Below, one piece after another: positions 51,147-59,819 of a stretch of DNA of 64,000 nucleotides (position 1 is its first letter; the number at the start of each line of letters is the position of its first letter). A model generated the notes under the pieces. It saw only the letters and a program-made list of their open reading frames with translations, was not told the DNA's origin and ran no database searches. A program made the position numbers and the translations under genes. Location of the stretch: contig NZ_JALIGC010000028.1 of the NCBI RefSeq assembly GCF_024764775.1, positions 31,718-95,717 of the forward strand, in the 5' to 3' direction. Source of the DNA: Scandinavium manionii (lineage in GTDB: Bacteria > Pseudomonadota > Gammaproteobacteria > Enterobacterales > Enterobacteriaceae).

Positions 51147-51698
51147 GTGTTCGACATTGGTTTTAGCGAACTGATTCTGGTATTCGTGATTGGCCTGATT
51201 GTTCTCGGGCCAAAACGTCTGCCGGTGGCAGTAAAAACGGTGGCAGGCTGGATCCGGGCGATTCGCTCGCTGGCAACCACCGTACAAAACGAACTGGCCC
51301 AGGAGCTTAAACTCCAGGAGTTTCAGGACAGCCTGAAGAAGGTAGAGAAAGCGAGTCTGGGCAATCTCTCGCCGGAGCTGAAGGAATCCATGGACGAGTT
51401 GCGCGACGCGGCAGAATCCATGAAACGTTCCTACACCCAGCACGATCCTGAGCGCACCAGCGACGAAGCCAATACCATCCATAATCCGGTGGTGAAAGGC
51501 AGCGAAGCACAGCGCGAAGGCGTCACGCCGGTTACGCCAGATCATCAGGCCAGTGCTGAAGCGCAAGCGCCTGCCTTTTCTGCTGAAACCCTCGATCAAG
51601 CCCCGGAAACTGTTGTTTCTGAGGAGAAGATGAAAGCGCCGGTGGCTGCTGCCGTACCGGCTTCTGAATCATCCCCTGCAACCAGCGATAAACCGTAA
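51147..51698 (+). CDS. tatB: Twin-arginine translocase subunit TatB
   Basis: 183 residues, about a dozen longer than E. coli TatB in the variable C-terminal tail. Starts with GTG: MFDIGFSELILVFVIGLIVLGPKRLPVAVK is the membrane helix with the Glu8 and GPKRLP hinge typical of TatB, then a long amphipathic and charged region, then an Ala/Pro/Ser-rich tail. TatB pairs with TatC in signal peptide recognition. Confidence 0.96.
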   Translation: MFDIGFSELILVFVIGLIVLGPKRLPVAVKTVAGWIRAIRSLATTVQNELAQELKLQEFQDSLKKVEKASLGNLSPELKESMDELRDAAESMKRSYTQHDPERTSDEANTIHNPVVKGSEAQREGVTPVTPDHQASAEAQAPAFSAETLDQAPETVVSEEKMKAPVAAAVPASESSPATSDKP

Positions 51699-51700
51699 AC

Positions 51701-52477
51701 ATGGGCGTAGAACAGACTCAACCGCTGATCACACATTTGATTGAGCTGCGTAAGCGCCTCATCAACTGCATCATCGCGGTATTCGTGATTTTCCTGGCGT
51801 TGGTCTATTTCGCCAACGACATATACCATCTGGTGGCCTCGCCGCTGATCAAGCAAATGCCTGCCGGTGCAACAATGATTGCCACCGATGTGGCGTCGCC
51901 ATTCTTCACGCCGATCAAGCTGACCTTTATGGTCTCGGTGATTCTGTCGGCGCCGGTTATCCTCTATCAGGTGTGGGCTTTCGTTGCCCCAGCGCTCTAT
52001 AAACACGAGCGTCGTCTGGTGGTGCCGCTGCTGGTGTCCAGCACGCTGCTGTTTTATGTCGGCATGGCCTTCGCCTACTTTGTGGTGTTCCCGCTGGCGT
52101 TTGGCTTCCTGACACATACTGCGCCGATCGGCGTACAGGTCTCGACGGATATTCGCAGCTACCTCGATTTTGTCATGGCGCTGTTTATGGCCTTTGGCGT
52201 GTCGTTTGAAGTCCCGGTGGCCATCGTTCTGTTGTGCTGGGTTGGCGTTACCACGCCGGATGACCTGCGCAAAAAGCGTCCGTACGTCCTGGTCGCGGCT
52301 TTCGTTATTGGTATGCTGCTGACGCCGCCGGACGTGTTCTCGCAAACGCTGCTCGCCATTCCGATGTACTGCCTGTTCGAAGTGGGGGTCTTCTTCGCCC
52401 GTTTCTACACGGGTAAGCGAATGTCGCGTGACGAGGATGCCGCAGCGGAAGAAGACGTTGCCGAGAAAGAAGAGTAA
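51701..52477 (+). CDS. tatC: Twin-arginine translocase subunit TatC
   Basis: 258 residues, six membrane segments. N terminus LITHLIELRKRLINCI is the cytoplasmic signal-peptide binding region, and FVAPALYKHERR the first loop with the conserved Pro and Glu. It recognises the twin-arginine motif. Two bases after tatB; a GAAA-loop hairpin follows before tatD. Confidence 0.97.
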   Translation: MGVEQTQPLITHLIELRKRLINCIIAVFVIFLALVYFANDIYHLVASPLIKQMPAGATMIATDVASPFFTPIKLTFMVSVILSAPVILYQVWAFVAPALYKHERRLVVPLLVSSTLLFYVGMAFAYFVVFPLAFGFLTHTAPIGVQVSTDIRSYLDFVMALFMAFGVSFEVPVAIVLLCWVGVTTPDDLRKKRPYVLVAAFVIGMLLTPPDVFSQTLLAIPMYCLFEVGVFFARFYTGKRMSRDEDAAAEEDVAEKEE

Positions 52478-52481
52478 TCAG

Positions 52482-52506
52482 CCGCCCGAAAGGGCGGTTC
52501 TTATTT
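52482..52506 (+). terminator. Hairpin between tatC and tatD
   Basis: Stem CCGCCC/GGGCGG closed by a GAAA tetraloop, followed by the interrupted T tract TTCTTATTT. A weak intrinsic terminator, probably allowing partial read-through into tatD. Confidence 0.65.
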
Positions 52507-52516
52507 GGGAGTCACC

Positions 52517-53299
52517 ATGTTTGATATTGGCGTTAACCTCACCAGTTCTCAGTTTTCCCGCGATCGTGATGAGGTGGTATCCCGCGCGTTTTCCACCGGC
52601 CTTCACGGGATGCTGATTACCGGCACCAATCTGGAAGAAAGCACAGCCGCACAGCAGATGGCGCAACGCTATGCGCGCTGCTGGTCTACTGCAGGCGTTC
52701 ATCCGCACGATAGCAGCCACTGGACAGCGGACGTGGCCGATGCCATCCGTCGTCTGGCGCAGCAGCCGGAAGTGGTTGCGGTGGGGGAATGCGGGCTCGA
52801 TTTTAACCGCAATTTCTCAACGCCGCAGGAGCAGGAAACCGCGTTTAGTGCGCAACTGGCGCTGGCCGCTGAACTGAATATGCCGGTGTTTCTGCACTGT
52901 CGTGATGCCCACGAACGCTTTATCACCTTGCTCAAACCGTGGCTCGATAAGCTGCCGGGGGCTGTGTTGCACTGTTTTACTGGCACTCGGGAAGAGCTTG
53001 ATGAATGCCTCGCACACGGGCTATATATCGGCATTACGGGCTGGGTATGCGATGAACGTCGCGGGCTGGAGCTGCGTGAGCTTTTGCCGTTTATCCCGGG
53101 GGATCGTTTACTGGTTGAAACCGACGCGCCGTGGCTGCTGCCGCGTGATTTGTCGCCGAAGCCGTCATCGCGTCGCAACGAACCTGCGCATTTGCCTCAC
53201 ATTCTGGAACGCATCGCACATTGGCGTGGCGAAGATGCACAGGCGCTTTCAGATGCCACCGATCGCAACGTAAAAGCGCTGTTTGGGATAGCGTTTTGA
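52517..53299 (+). CDS. tatD: TatD-family metal-dependent 3'-5' exonuclease
   Basis: 260 residues, TIM-barrel amidohydrolase-type nuclease; not needed for Tat export despite its position. Metal ligands are in GVHPHDSSHW, GECGLDFNRN, VFLHCRDAHERF, VLHCFTG and LVETDAPWLLP. E. coli TatD degrades single-stranded DNA and RNA and has roles in DNA repair. The ATG at 52517 (MFDIGVNLTS) is the E. coli start. Confidence 0.95.
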   Translation: MFDIGVNLTSSQFSRDRDEVVSRAFSTGLHGMLITGTNLEESTAAQQMAQRYARCWSTAGVHPHDSSHWTADVADAIRRLAQQPEVVAVGECGLDFNRNFSTPQEQETAFSAQLALAAELNMPVFLHCRDAHERFITLLKPWLDKLPGAVLHCFTGTREELDECLAHGLYIGITGWVCDERRGLELRELLPFIPGDRLLVETDAPWLLPRDLSPKPSSRRNEPAHLPHILERIAHWRGEDAQALSDATDRNVKALFGIAF

Positions 53300-53301
53300 A
53301 T

Positions 53302-53790
53302 TCAGATTTTGCGGAAGTCGGTGTTTTTCACGCTCTGTAAAACTTGCTTGTTCAGCAGGTTGAGGAGCAGCATGGAACGGGCTTCGCCGTCGGGCTCGGT
53401 GAAAATCGCTTCCAGCCCTTCGAAAGCCCCTTCGGTTATCACCACGCCGTCACCCGAATAGGGCGTGTCCGGATCGGTAATCCCTTCCGGCGTGTGAATG
53501 GAAAGCTGGTGAATCACATCGGAAGGCACCATGGCGGGCTGCGCACCAAAGCGTACGAAGTGGCTGACGCCGCGCGTCGCGTTAATGGTTGTGGTGTGAA
53601 TGACTTCCGGGTCAAACTCGACGAACAGGTAGTTTGGAAACAGGGGTTCATCCACGGTTGTGCGTTTCCCGCGTACGATTTTTTCCAACGCAATAGTGGG
53701 CATCAGGCAGTTGACCGCCTGGCGTTCAAGATGTTCCTGGGCACGCTGAAGTTGCCCACGTTTGCAGTACAGTAAATACCAGGCTTGCAT
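53302..53790 (-). CDS. rfaH: Transcription antiterminator RfaH
   Basis: NusG paralogue that enters transcription complexes paused at ops sites and suppresses polarity in LPS, capsule and similar operons. 162 residues from the ATG at 53790 (MQAWYLLYCKRGQ). The NGN domain includes FPNYLFVEFD and TRGVSHFVRFG, and the C-terminal KOW part VITEGAFEGLEAIFTEPDG. I see no ops element (GGCGGTAGCGT type) in this window, so its targets lie elsewhere. Confidence 0.96.
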   Translation of the reverse strand: MQAWYLLYCKRGQLQRAQEHLERQAVNCLMPTIALEKIVRGKRTTVDEPLFPNYLFVEFDPEVIHTTTINATRGVSHFVRFGAQPAMVPSDVIHQLSIHTPEGITDPDTPYSGDGVVITEGAFEGLEAIFTEPDGEARSMLLLNLLNKQVLQSVKNTDFRKI

Positions 53791-53950
53791 AATGACTCTT
53801 CTCGACATTCTCAGGAAAGCATATCAAAAGCCAGGCGCGATAGCGAAAGGGATTGTTGCCTCTTATGTGGGCCAGAACTTCACGCTAATTTAACAAAATT
53901 ACAGCATCCAGCGGCTGAACGCCGTATAATGAGGCGCTTACAAAGAGGCC

Positions 53951-55447
53951 ATGACTGACCCCATGAAATACCACGATTTGCGCGACTTTTTGACACAGCT
54001 GGAACAACAGGGCGAGCTTAAACGCATCTCCCTGCCGGTCGATCCCTTCCTTGAAATGACCGAGATTGCCGATCGCACTTTGCGTGCGGGTGGCCCGGCG
54101 TTGCTGTTCGAAAATCCTAAGGGACACGATATGCCCGTGCTGTGCAACCTGTTCGGTACGCCTAAGCGCGTGGCGATGGGCATGGGGCAGGAAGACGTGA
54201 CCGCATTGCGTGAAGTGGGGAAATTGCTGGCGTTCCTGAAAGAGCCGGAGCCACCAAAAGGCTTCCGCGATCTGTACGACAAGCTGCCGCAGTTTAAGCA
54301 AGTGCTGAACATGCCGACCAAACGTCTGCGCGGTGCGCCTTGCCAGCAAAAAGTGACCCAGGGCAATGACGTCGATTTAAACCGAATTCCTGTCATGACC
54401 TGCTGGCCGGAAGATGCTGCGCCGCTGATCACCTGGGGTTTAACCGTGACTCGCGGGCCGCACAAAGAGCGGCAGAATCTCGGGATTTATCGTCAGCAGC
54501 TGATCGGCAAAAACAAACTTATCATGCGCTGGCTTTCCCATCGCGGCGGCGCTCTGGATTTTCAGGAGTGGTGCGCGGCGCATCCGGGTGAACGTTTCCC
54601 GGTTTCCGTGGCGCTCGGTGCCGATCCGGCGACGATTTTGGCCGCCGTTACGCCAGTGCCGGATACCCTATCTGAATACGCTTTTGCAGGACTGCTGCGC
54701 GGCACCAAAACCGAAGTGGTGAAGTGCCTGTCGAACGACCTTGAAGTCCCGGCGAGTGCGGAAATCGTGCTGGAAGGGTATATCGAGGCGGGTGAAATGG
54801 CGCCAGAAGGTCCGTATGGCGATCACACCGGTTACTACAATGAAGTCGACAGCTTCCCGGTGTTTACCGTAACCCACGTGACCCAGCGCGAAGATGCGAT
54901 TTATCATTCGACCTACACCGGCCGTCCGCCAGATGAACCGGCGGTGCTGGGCGTGGCGCTGAATGAAGTGTTCGTGCCCATTTTGCAAAAGCAGTTCCCG
55001 GAAATCGTCGACTTCTATCTGCCGCCGGAAGGGTGTTCTTATCGCCTGGCCGTCGTGACGATGAAAAAACAGTATGCCGGACACGCCAAGCGCGTGATGA
55101 TGGGCGTGTGGTCATTCCTGCGCCAGTTTATGTACACCAAATTTGTGATTGTCTGCGATGACGACGTTAACGCCCGTGACTGGAACGACGTTATCTGGGC
55201 TATCACCACGCGTATGGACCCGGCCCGTGATACGGTGCTGGTCGAAAATACGCCGATTGATTATCTGGACTTCGCCTCACCGGTTTCCGGTTTAGGTTCG
55301 AAAATGGGGCTGGATGCCACGAACAAATGGCCCGGTGAAACCCAACGCGAGTGGGGACGTCCGATTAAAAAAGATCCTGAAGTGACGGCGCGAATTGACG
55401 CTATTTGGGATGAGTTGGCCATCTTTAATGACGGTAAAAGCGCCTGA
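53951..55447 (+). CDS. ubiD: 3-octaprenyl-4-hydroxybenzoate decarboxylase
   Basis: Prenylated-FMN-dependent decarboxylase of ubiquinone synthesis (the cofactor comes from UbiX). 498 residues, one more than E. coli at the N terminus (MTDPMKYHDLRDF against MDAMKY...). Family blocks are ERQNLGIYRQQLIGKNKLIM, APEGPYGDHTGYYNE and the catalytic acidic region. AAAGAGG lies only two bases before the first ATG; the ATG at 53963 is an alternative. Confidence 0.95.
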   Translation: MTDPMKYHDLRDFLTQLEQQGELKRISLPVDPFLEMTEIADRTLRAGGPALLFENPKGHDMPVLCNLFGTPKRVAMGMGQEDVTALREVGKLLAFLKEPEPPKGFRDLYDKLPQFKQVLNMPTKRLRGAPCQQKVTQGNDVDLNRIPVMTCWPEDAAPLITWGLTVTRGPHKERQNLGIYRQQLIGKNKLIMRWLSHRGGALDFQEWCAAHPGERFPVSVALGADPATILAAVTPVPDTLSEYAFAGLLRGTKTEVVKCLSNDLEVPASAEIVLEGYIEAGEMAPEGPYGDHTGYYNEVDSFPVFTVTHVTQREDAIYHSTYTGRPPDEPAVLGVALNEVFVPILQKQFPEIVDFYLPPEGCSYRLAVVTMKKQYAGHAKRVMMGVWSFLRQFMYTKFVIVCDDDVNARDWNDVIWAITTRMDPARDTVLVENTPIDYLDFASPVSGLGSKMGLDATNKWPGETQREWGRPIKKDPEVTARIDAIWDELAIFNDGKSA

Positions 55448-55495
55448 CGCGCGCCGTTAGACATTAAAAAAAGTATGCAGACCCAGAGGGAGCGC

Positions 55496-56197
55496 ATGAC
55501 AACCTTAAGCTGTAAAGTCACTTCGGTAGATGCCATTACCGACACGGTATACCGCGTTCGTTTAGAACCGGAAGCGGCCTTTTCCTTCCGCGCGGGCCAG
55601 TATCTGATGGTGGTAATGGACGAGCGTGATAAGCGTCCGTTCTCGATGGCGTCTACGCCTGCCGAGCAGAACAGTATTGAGCTGCATATCGGCGCGTCCG
55701 AGCTGAATCTGTACGCGATGGCAGTAATGGACCGAATTCTCAAAGAGCGTGAGGTTGTGGTTGATATTCCTCATGGTGAAGCGTGGCTGCGCGAAGATGA
55801 TCAGCGTCCGCTGGTGCTGATCGCCGGTGGGACCGGCTTCTCCTATGTGCGTTCTATTTTACTGACCGCGCTGGCGCAGAACCCGAATCGTGACATCGCG
55901 ATTTACTGGGGCGGACGTGAAGAGAAGCATCTGTATGACTTGTCCGAGCTGGAAGCGCTGACAGTGACGCACCCGAATCTGCGCGTTGAGCCAGTGGTGG
56001 AGCAGCCGGAAGAGGGCTGGCGTGGTCGTTCAGGTACCGTTCTGACGGCGGTATTGCAGGATTACGGCACGTTGGTAGAGCATGACATTTACATTGCCGG
56101 TCGTTTCGAGATGGCGAAAATCGCCCGTGACCTGTTCTGTAATGAGCGTGGTGCCCGTGAAGATCGCCTCTTCGGCGATGCGTTTTCGTTTATCTAA
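55496..56197 (+). CDS. fre: NAD(P)H-flavin reductase Fre
   Basis: Reduces free flavins with NAD(P)H, supplying reduced flavin for iron reduction and for activation of ribonucleotide reductase. 233 residues from the ATG after GAGGGAG, E. coli length. FAD-binding-like RPFSMASTP, nucleotide-binding LIAGGTGFSYVRSIL, and terminal GDAFSFI are typical of the ferredoxin-reductase fold. A possible earlier start is not needed. Confidence 0.96.
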   Translation: MTTLSCKVTSVDAITDTVYRVRLEPEAAFSFRAGQYLMVVMDERDKRPFSMASTPAEQNSIELHIGASELNLYAMAVMDRILKEREVVVDIPHGEAWLREDDQRPLVLIAGGTGFSYVRSILLTALAQNPNRDIAIYWGGREEKHLYDLSELEALTVTHPNLRVEPVVEQPEEGWRGRSGTVLTAVLQDYGTLVEHDIYIAGRFEMAKIARDLFCNERGAREDRLFGDAFSFI

Positions 56198-56220
56198 AAA
56201 ACCCGCCCCTGACAGGCGGG
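56196..56220 (-). terminator. Terminator of fadBA (minus strand)
   Basis: Stem CCCGCC/GGCGGG (56202-56220), read on the minus strand and followed by TTTTTT (complement of 56196-56201). The T tract overlaps the fre stop codon. Confidence 0.75.
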
Positions 56221-56239
56221 AAAAACGGCAACGCTATAG

Positions 56240-56266
56240 GCCGGGGCATTGCCCCGGCTTTTGTTT
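56240..56266 (+). terminator. Terminator of fre (plus strand)
   Basis: Eight-base-pair stem GCCGGGGC/GCCCCGGC with a three-base loop ATT, followed by TTTTGTTT. It lies just before the fadA stop, so the two opposing terminators are interleaved in 70 bases. Confidence 0.8.
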
Positions 56267-56267
56267 G

Positions 56268-57431
56268 TCAGACCCGCTCAATCACCGTCGCAATTCCCTG
56301 ACCCAGACCGATACACATCGTTGCCAGACCAAACTGGACGTCTTTGCGTTCCATCAGGTTCAAAAGGGTGGTGGTGATGCGCGCGCCTGAACAACCTAAC
56401 GGGTGACCAAGGGCGATCGCGCCGCCGTTGAGGTTGATCTTCTCGTCAATCTGTTCCATCAGCCCCAGATCTTTAATGCACGGCAGGATCTGCGCGGCGA
56501 ACGCTTCATTCATTTCAAACAGGTCGATATCGCTGGCCGACAGTCCGGCTTTTTTCAGCGCCAGTTTAGACGCCGGAACCGGGCCATAACCCATGATCGA
56601 CGGATCGCAGCCGACAACGGCCATTGAACGGACGCGGGCGCGTGCTTTCAGCCCCAGTTCGCGGGCGCGGCTTTCGCTCATGACCAGCATTGCCGCGGCA
56701 CCATCGGACAACGCCGAGGAGGTGCCCGCGGTTACCGTGCCAGTCACCGGATCGAATGCCGGGCGCAGAGCGGCCAGCGCTTCAACGGTGGTTTCCGGGC
56801 GGATCACTTCGTCCCAGGTAAATTGCTTCAGCACGCCATCGGCATCGTGACCGCCGGTTGGGATGATTTCATTTTTAAACGCACCGGACTGAGTCGCTGC
56901 CCAGGCACGAGCGTGGGAACGCGCGGCAAACGCATCCTGCATTTCACGGCTGATGCCATGAATGCGAGACAGCATTTCTGCGGTCAGACCCATCATGCCT
57001 GCGGCTTTCGCTACGCTGCGGCCCATCCCGGGATGGAAATCAACGCCGTGGCTCATTGGCACGTGGCCCATGTGTTCCACGCCGCCGACCAGGCATGCCT
57101 GCGCATCGCCGGTCATGATCATGCGCGCTGCATCATGCAACGCCTGCATGGATGAACCGCAAAGACGGTTCACAGTGACCGCCGGAACGCTATGCGGAAT
57201 TTCTGCCAGCAGCGACGCGTTGCGGGCAATGTTGAAACCCTGCTCCAGCGTTTGCTGCACACAGCCCCAGTAAATATCGTCGAGCGCGGCAGGATCCAGT
57301 GCCGGATTGCGGGCCAGCAGACTACGCATCAGATGGGCGGAGAGATCTTCCGCCCGCACGTTACGGAATGCGCCGCCTTTTGAACGACCCATCGGGGTGC
57401 GAATTGCATCGACAATGACAACCTGTTCCAT
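56268..57431 (-). CDS. fadA: 3-ketoacyl-CoA thiolase FadA
   Basis: Thiolytic step of aerobic fatty acid beta-oxidation; forms the alpha2-beta2 complex with FadB. 387 residues, E. coli length. Catalytic residues are visible as Cys in NRLCGSSMQALHDA, His in ALGHPLGCSGAR, and Cys in ATMCIGLGQGIA. It starts nine bases after fadB. Confidence 0.97.
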   Translation of the reverse strand: MEQVVIVDAIRTPMGRSKGGAFRNVRAEDLSAHLMRSLLARNPALDPAALDDIYWGCVQQTLEQGFNIARNASLLAEIPHSVPAVTVNRLCGSSMQALHDAARMIMTGDAQACLVGGVEHMGHVPMSHGVDFHPGMGRSVAKAAGMMGLTAEMLSRIHGISREMQDAFAARSHARAWAATQSGAFKNEIIPTGGHDADGVLKQFTWDEVIRPETTVEALAALRPAFDPVTGTVTAGTSSALSDGAAAMLVMSESRARELGLKARARVRSMAVVGCDPSIMGYGPVPASKLALKKAGLSASDIDLFEMNEAFAAQILPCIKDLGLMEQIDEKINLNGGAIALGHPLGCSGARITTTLLNLMERKDVQFGLATMCIGLGQGIATVIERV

Positions 57432-57440
57432 TGTGACTCC

Positions 57441-59630
57441 TTAAGCCGTTTTCAGCTCACCCACCGGACGGGCAGGCTCAACCGATGGATAATATGCTTC
57501 GTTGTGACGTGCTTTGCTGCGCAGACCATCCGGCACATCATATAGTGGGCCGAGATGCTGATACTGCTGCGCCATGTCGACGTACTTCGCACTGCCGAGT
57601 GTATCCAGCCAGCGGAATGCACCGCCGTGGAACGGAGGGAAGCCAAGGCCGTAAACCAGTGCCATATCGGCTTCTGCCGGGCTTGCGATAATGCCTTCTT
57701 CAAGGCAGCGCACCACTTCATTGACCATTGGGATCATCATGCGGGCGATAATCTCGTCATCGCTGAAGTCACGTTTCGCCTGACTGACGTCTGCCAGCAG
57801 CGCTTCAACCGCCGGGTCTTCTTCTTTTTTCGGCTTACCTTTGCTGTCTTCTTTATAACGCCAGAAACCGAGGCCATTTTTCTGGCCGTAGCGGCTGGCA
57901 TCAAACAGGGCATCAATGGCGTCCCGGTAATCTTTTTGCATACGCTGTGGGAAACCGGCTGCCATCACCGCCTGAGCGTGATGTGCGGTATCAATACCGA
58001 CCACGTCCAGCAGATACGCCGGACCCATTGGCCAGCCGAATATTTTTTCCATCACTTTGTCGACTTTGTGGAAGTCGGCGCCGTCACGCAGTAGCTGGCT
58101 GAAACCGGCGAAGTAAGGGAACAGTACGCGGTTCACGAAGAAGCCTGGGCAGTCGTTGACCACGATAGGCGTTTTGCCCATTTTGCTCGCCCAGGCGACC
58201 ACTTTTGCAATCGTCTCGTCGGACGTTTGCTCGCCGCGGATAACTTCAACCAGTGGCATACGGTGGACCGGGTTAAAGAAGTGCATTCCGCAGAAGTTTT
58301 GCGGACGCTTCAGGACGCTGGCCAGTTCACTGATAGGAATCGTCGAGGTGTTTGACGCCAGCACCGCATCAGGCCGAACGTGCTCTTCGGTTTCTGCCAG
58401 CACCGCTTTTTTCACTTTCGGGTTTTCTACGACCGCTTCAACCACGACGTCGACGCGTTCAAAACCGGCGTAATCGAGCGTCGGGTGAATAGTAGAAATC
58501 ACGTTCGCCAGTTTCAGACCGTTGATTTTTCCGCGCTCCAGCTGTTTATTCAGCAGCTTGGCGGCTTCGTTCATCCCGAGGGTCAATGATTTGTCATTGA
58601 TATCCTTCATGATAACCGGCACGCCTTTCCAGGCGGACTGGTAAGCAATGCCGCCACCCATGATCCCGGCGCCGAGTACGGCGGCCTGTTTTGGAGTATC
58701 GACGTTTTTGGTCAGTTTCTTCGCCTGACCTTTTACAAACTGATCGTTCAGGAAAATCCCGACCAGCGCACGGGCCTCATTCGAATGGGCGAGTGGTACA
58801 AAGCTCTGATTTTCAAGCACCAGCGCCTGATCACGCCCTAAGCGTGCCGCGGCTTCAATGGTTTTGACGGCGGTGATCGGTGCCGGATAGTGTTTGCCCG
58901 CCGTTTGCATCACCATGCCTTTGGCGATAGTGAAGCTCATGGTGGCTTCAATTTTACTGAGTTTCAGCGGGTCGAGCTTCGGCTGGCGTTTAGCTTTCCA
59001 GTCTAAGTCGCCACTGATAGCCTGACGCAGAATCGCAATTGCCCCTTCGCGCAGTTTTTCTGGCTTCACGATGCCATCAACCAGACCGAGCTTGAGCGCT
59101 TCTTCTGCGCCGACATCTTTCCCGGCGGCAATAATTTCCAGGGCGCTATCGGCCCCGAGCAAACGCGGCAAACGAACGGAACCGCCGAAGCCCGGCATGA
59201 TGCCGAGTTTGGTTTCTGGCAAGCCGATACGCAGGTCAGGTGTTGCCAGACGATAGTCGGTCGCCAGGACGCATTCGCAGCCGCCGCCCAGCGCGTAACC
59301 GTTCACCGCGGAAAGGGTCGGTACCGGCAAATCTTCCAGACGGCAAAAGACGCTGTTGGCGAAAGTCAGCCACTGGCTGAGCTGTTCCTGCGGAACCTGG
59401 AACAGTGACAGGAATTCGGTGATGTCCGCGCCGACAATAAAAGCGGCTTTTTCAGAGCGCAGCAGCAGGCCTTTGAGATCAGGCTGTTTTTCGAGGACGT
59501 CCAGCGCCTGGCCGAGGCTGGCTACGGTTGCGGTATCAAGCTTATTGACCGAGCCGGGGGCATCGAACACCAGTTCGGCAATGCCATTTTCCAGCCAGTC
59601 GAGGTACAGGGTGTCGCCTTTGTAGAGCAT
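57441..59630 (-). CDS. fadB: Fatty acid oxidation complex alpha subunit FadB
   Basis: 729 residues, E. coli length, multifunctional: an N-terminal crotonase domain (NGYALGGGCECVLATDYRLA, GLPETKLGIMPGFGGSVRLPR with the catalytic Glu residues) for enoyl-CoA hydratase and isomerase, and a C-terminal 3-hydroxyacyl-CoA dehydrogenase (VLGAGIMGGGIAYQSAWKG NAD site, GMHFFNPVHRMPLVEVI with the catalytic His). First gene of fadBA, controlled by the FadR site just upstream. Confidence 0.97.
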   Translation of the reverse strand: MLYKGDTLYLDWLENGIAELVFDAPGSVNKLDTATVASLGQALDVLEKQPDLKGLLLRSEKAAFIVGADITEFLSLFQVPQEQLSQWLTFANSVFCRLEDLPVPTLSAVNGYALGGGCECVLATDYRLATPDLRIGLPETKLGIMPGFGGSVRLPRLLGADSALEIIAAGKDVGAEEALKLGLVDGIVKPEKLREGAIAILRQAISGDLDWKAKRQPKLDPLKLSKIEATMSFTIAKGMVMQTAGKHYPAPITAVKTIEAAARLGRDQALVLENQSFVPLAHSNEARALVGIFLNDQFVKGQAKKLTKNVDTPKQAAVLGAGIMGGGIAYQSAWKGVPVIMKDINDKSLTLGMNEAAKLLNKQLERGKINGLKLANVISTIHPTLDYAGFERVDVVVEAVVENPKVKKAVLAETEEHVRPDAVLASNTSTIPISELASVLKRPQNFCGMHFFNPVHRMPLVEVIRGEQTSDETIAKVVAWASKMGKTPIVVNDCPGFFVNRVLFPYFAGFSQLLRDGADFHKVDKVMEKIFGWPMGPAYLLDVVGIDTAHHAQAVMAAGFPQRMQKDYRDAIDALFDASRYGQKNGLGFWRYKEDSKGKPKKEEDPAVEALLADVSQAKRDFSDDEIIARMMIPMVNEVVRCLEEGIIASPAEADMALVYGLGFPPFHGGAFRWLDTLGSAKYVDMAQQYQHLGPLYDVPDGLRSKARHNEAYYPSVEPARPVGELKTA

Positions 59631-59655
59631 GTCAGTCTCCTGAATCCAGTACGGT

Positions 59656-59672
59656 TACTGGTCTTACCAGAT
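59656..59672 (-). promoter_or_regulatory. FadR operator of fadBA
   Basis: Read on the minus strand, ATCTGGTAAGACCAGTA is very close to the FadR site of E. coli fadBA (CTGGT and ACCAG half sites flanking three bases). It lies 26 bases upstream of the fadB ATG, as expected for repression in the absence of long-chain acyl-CoA. Confidence 0.85.
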
Positions 59673-59819
59673 GAAACGGAGTGTGGATTTTATGTTAATA
59701 AAATGCAAATTACTCTTTAAGAAAATGACGTCTGGATCACGCTTGGCAGAAATCGCGCAGGGTGAAACCGATGTGCTAAGATGCGGGGAATTAGGGTCAA
59801 AAAGACAGAAGGGTAAAAC

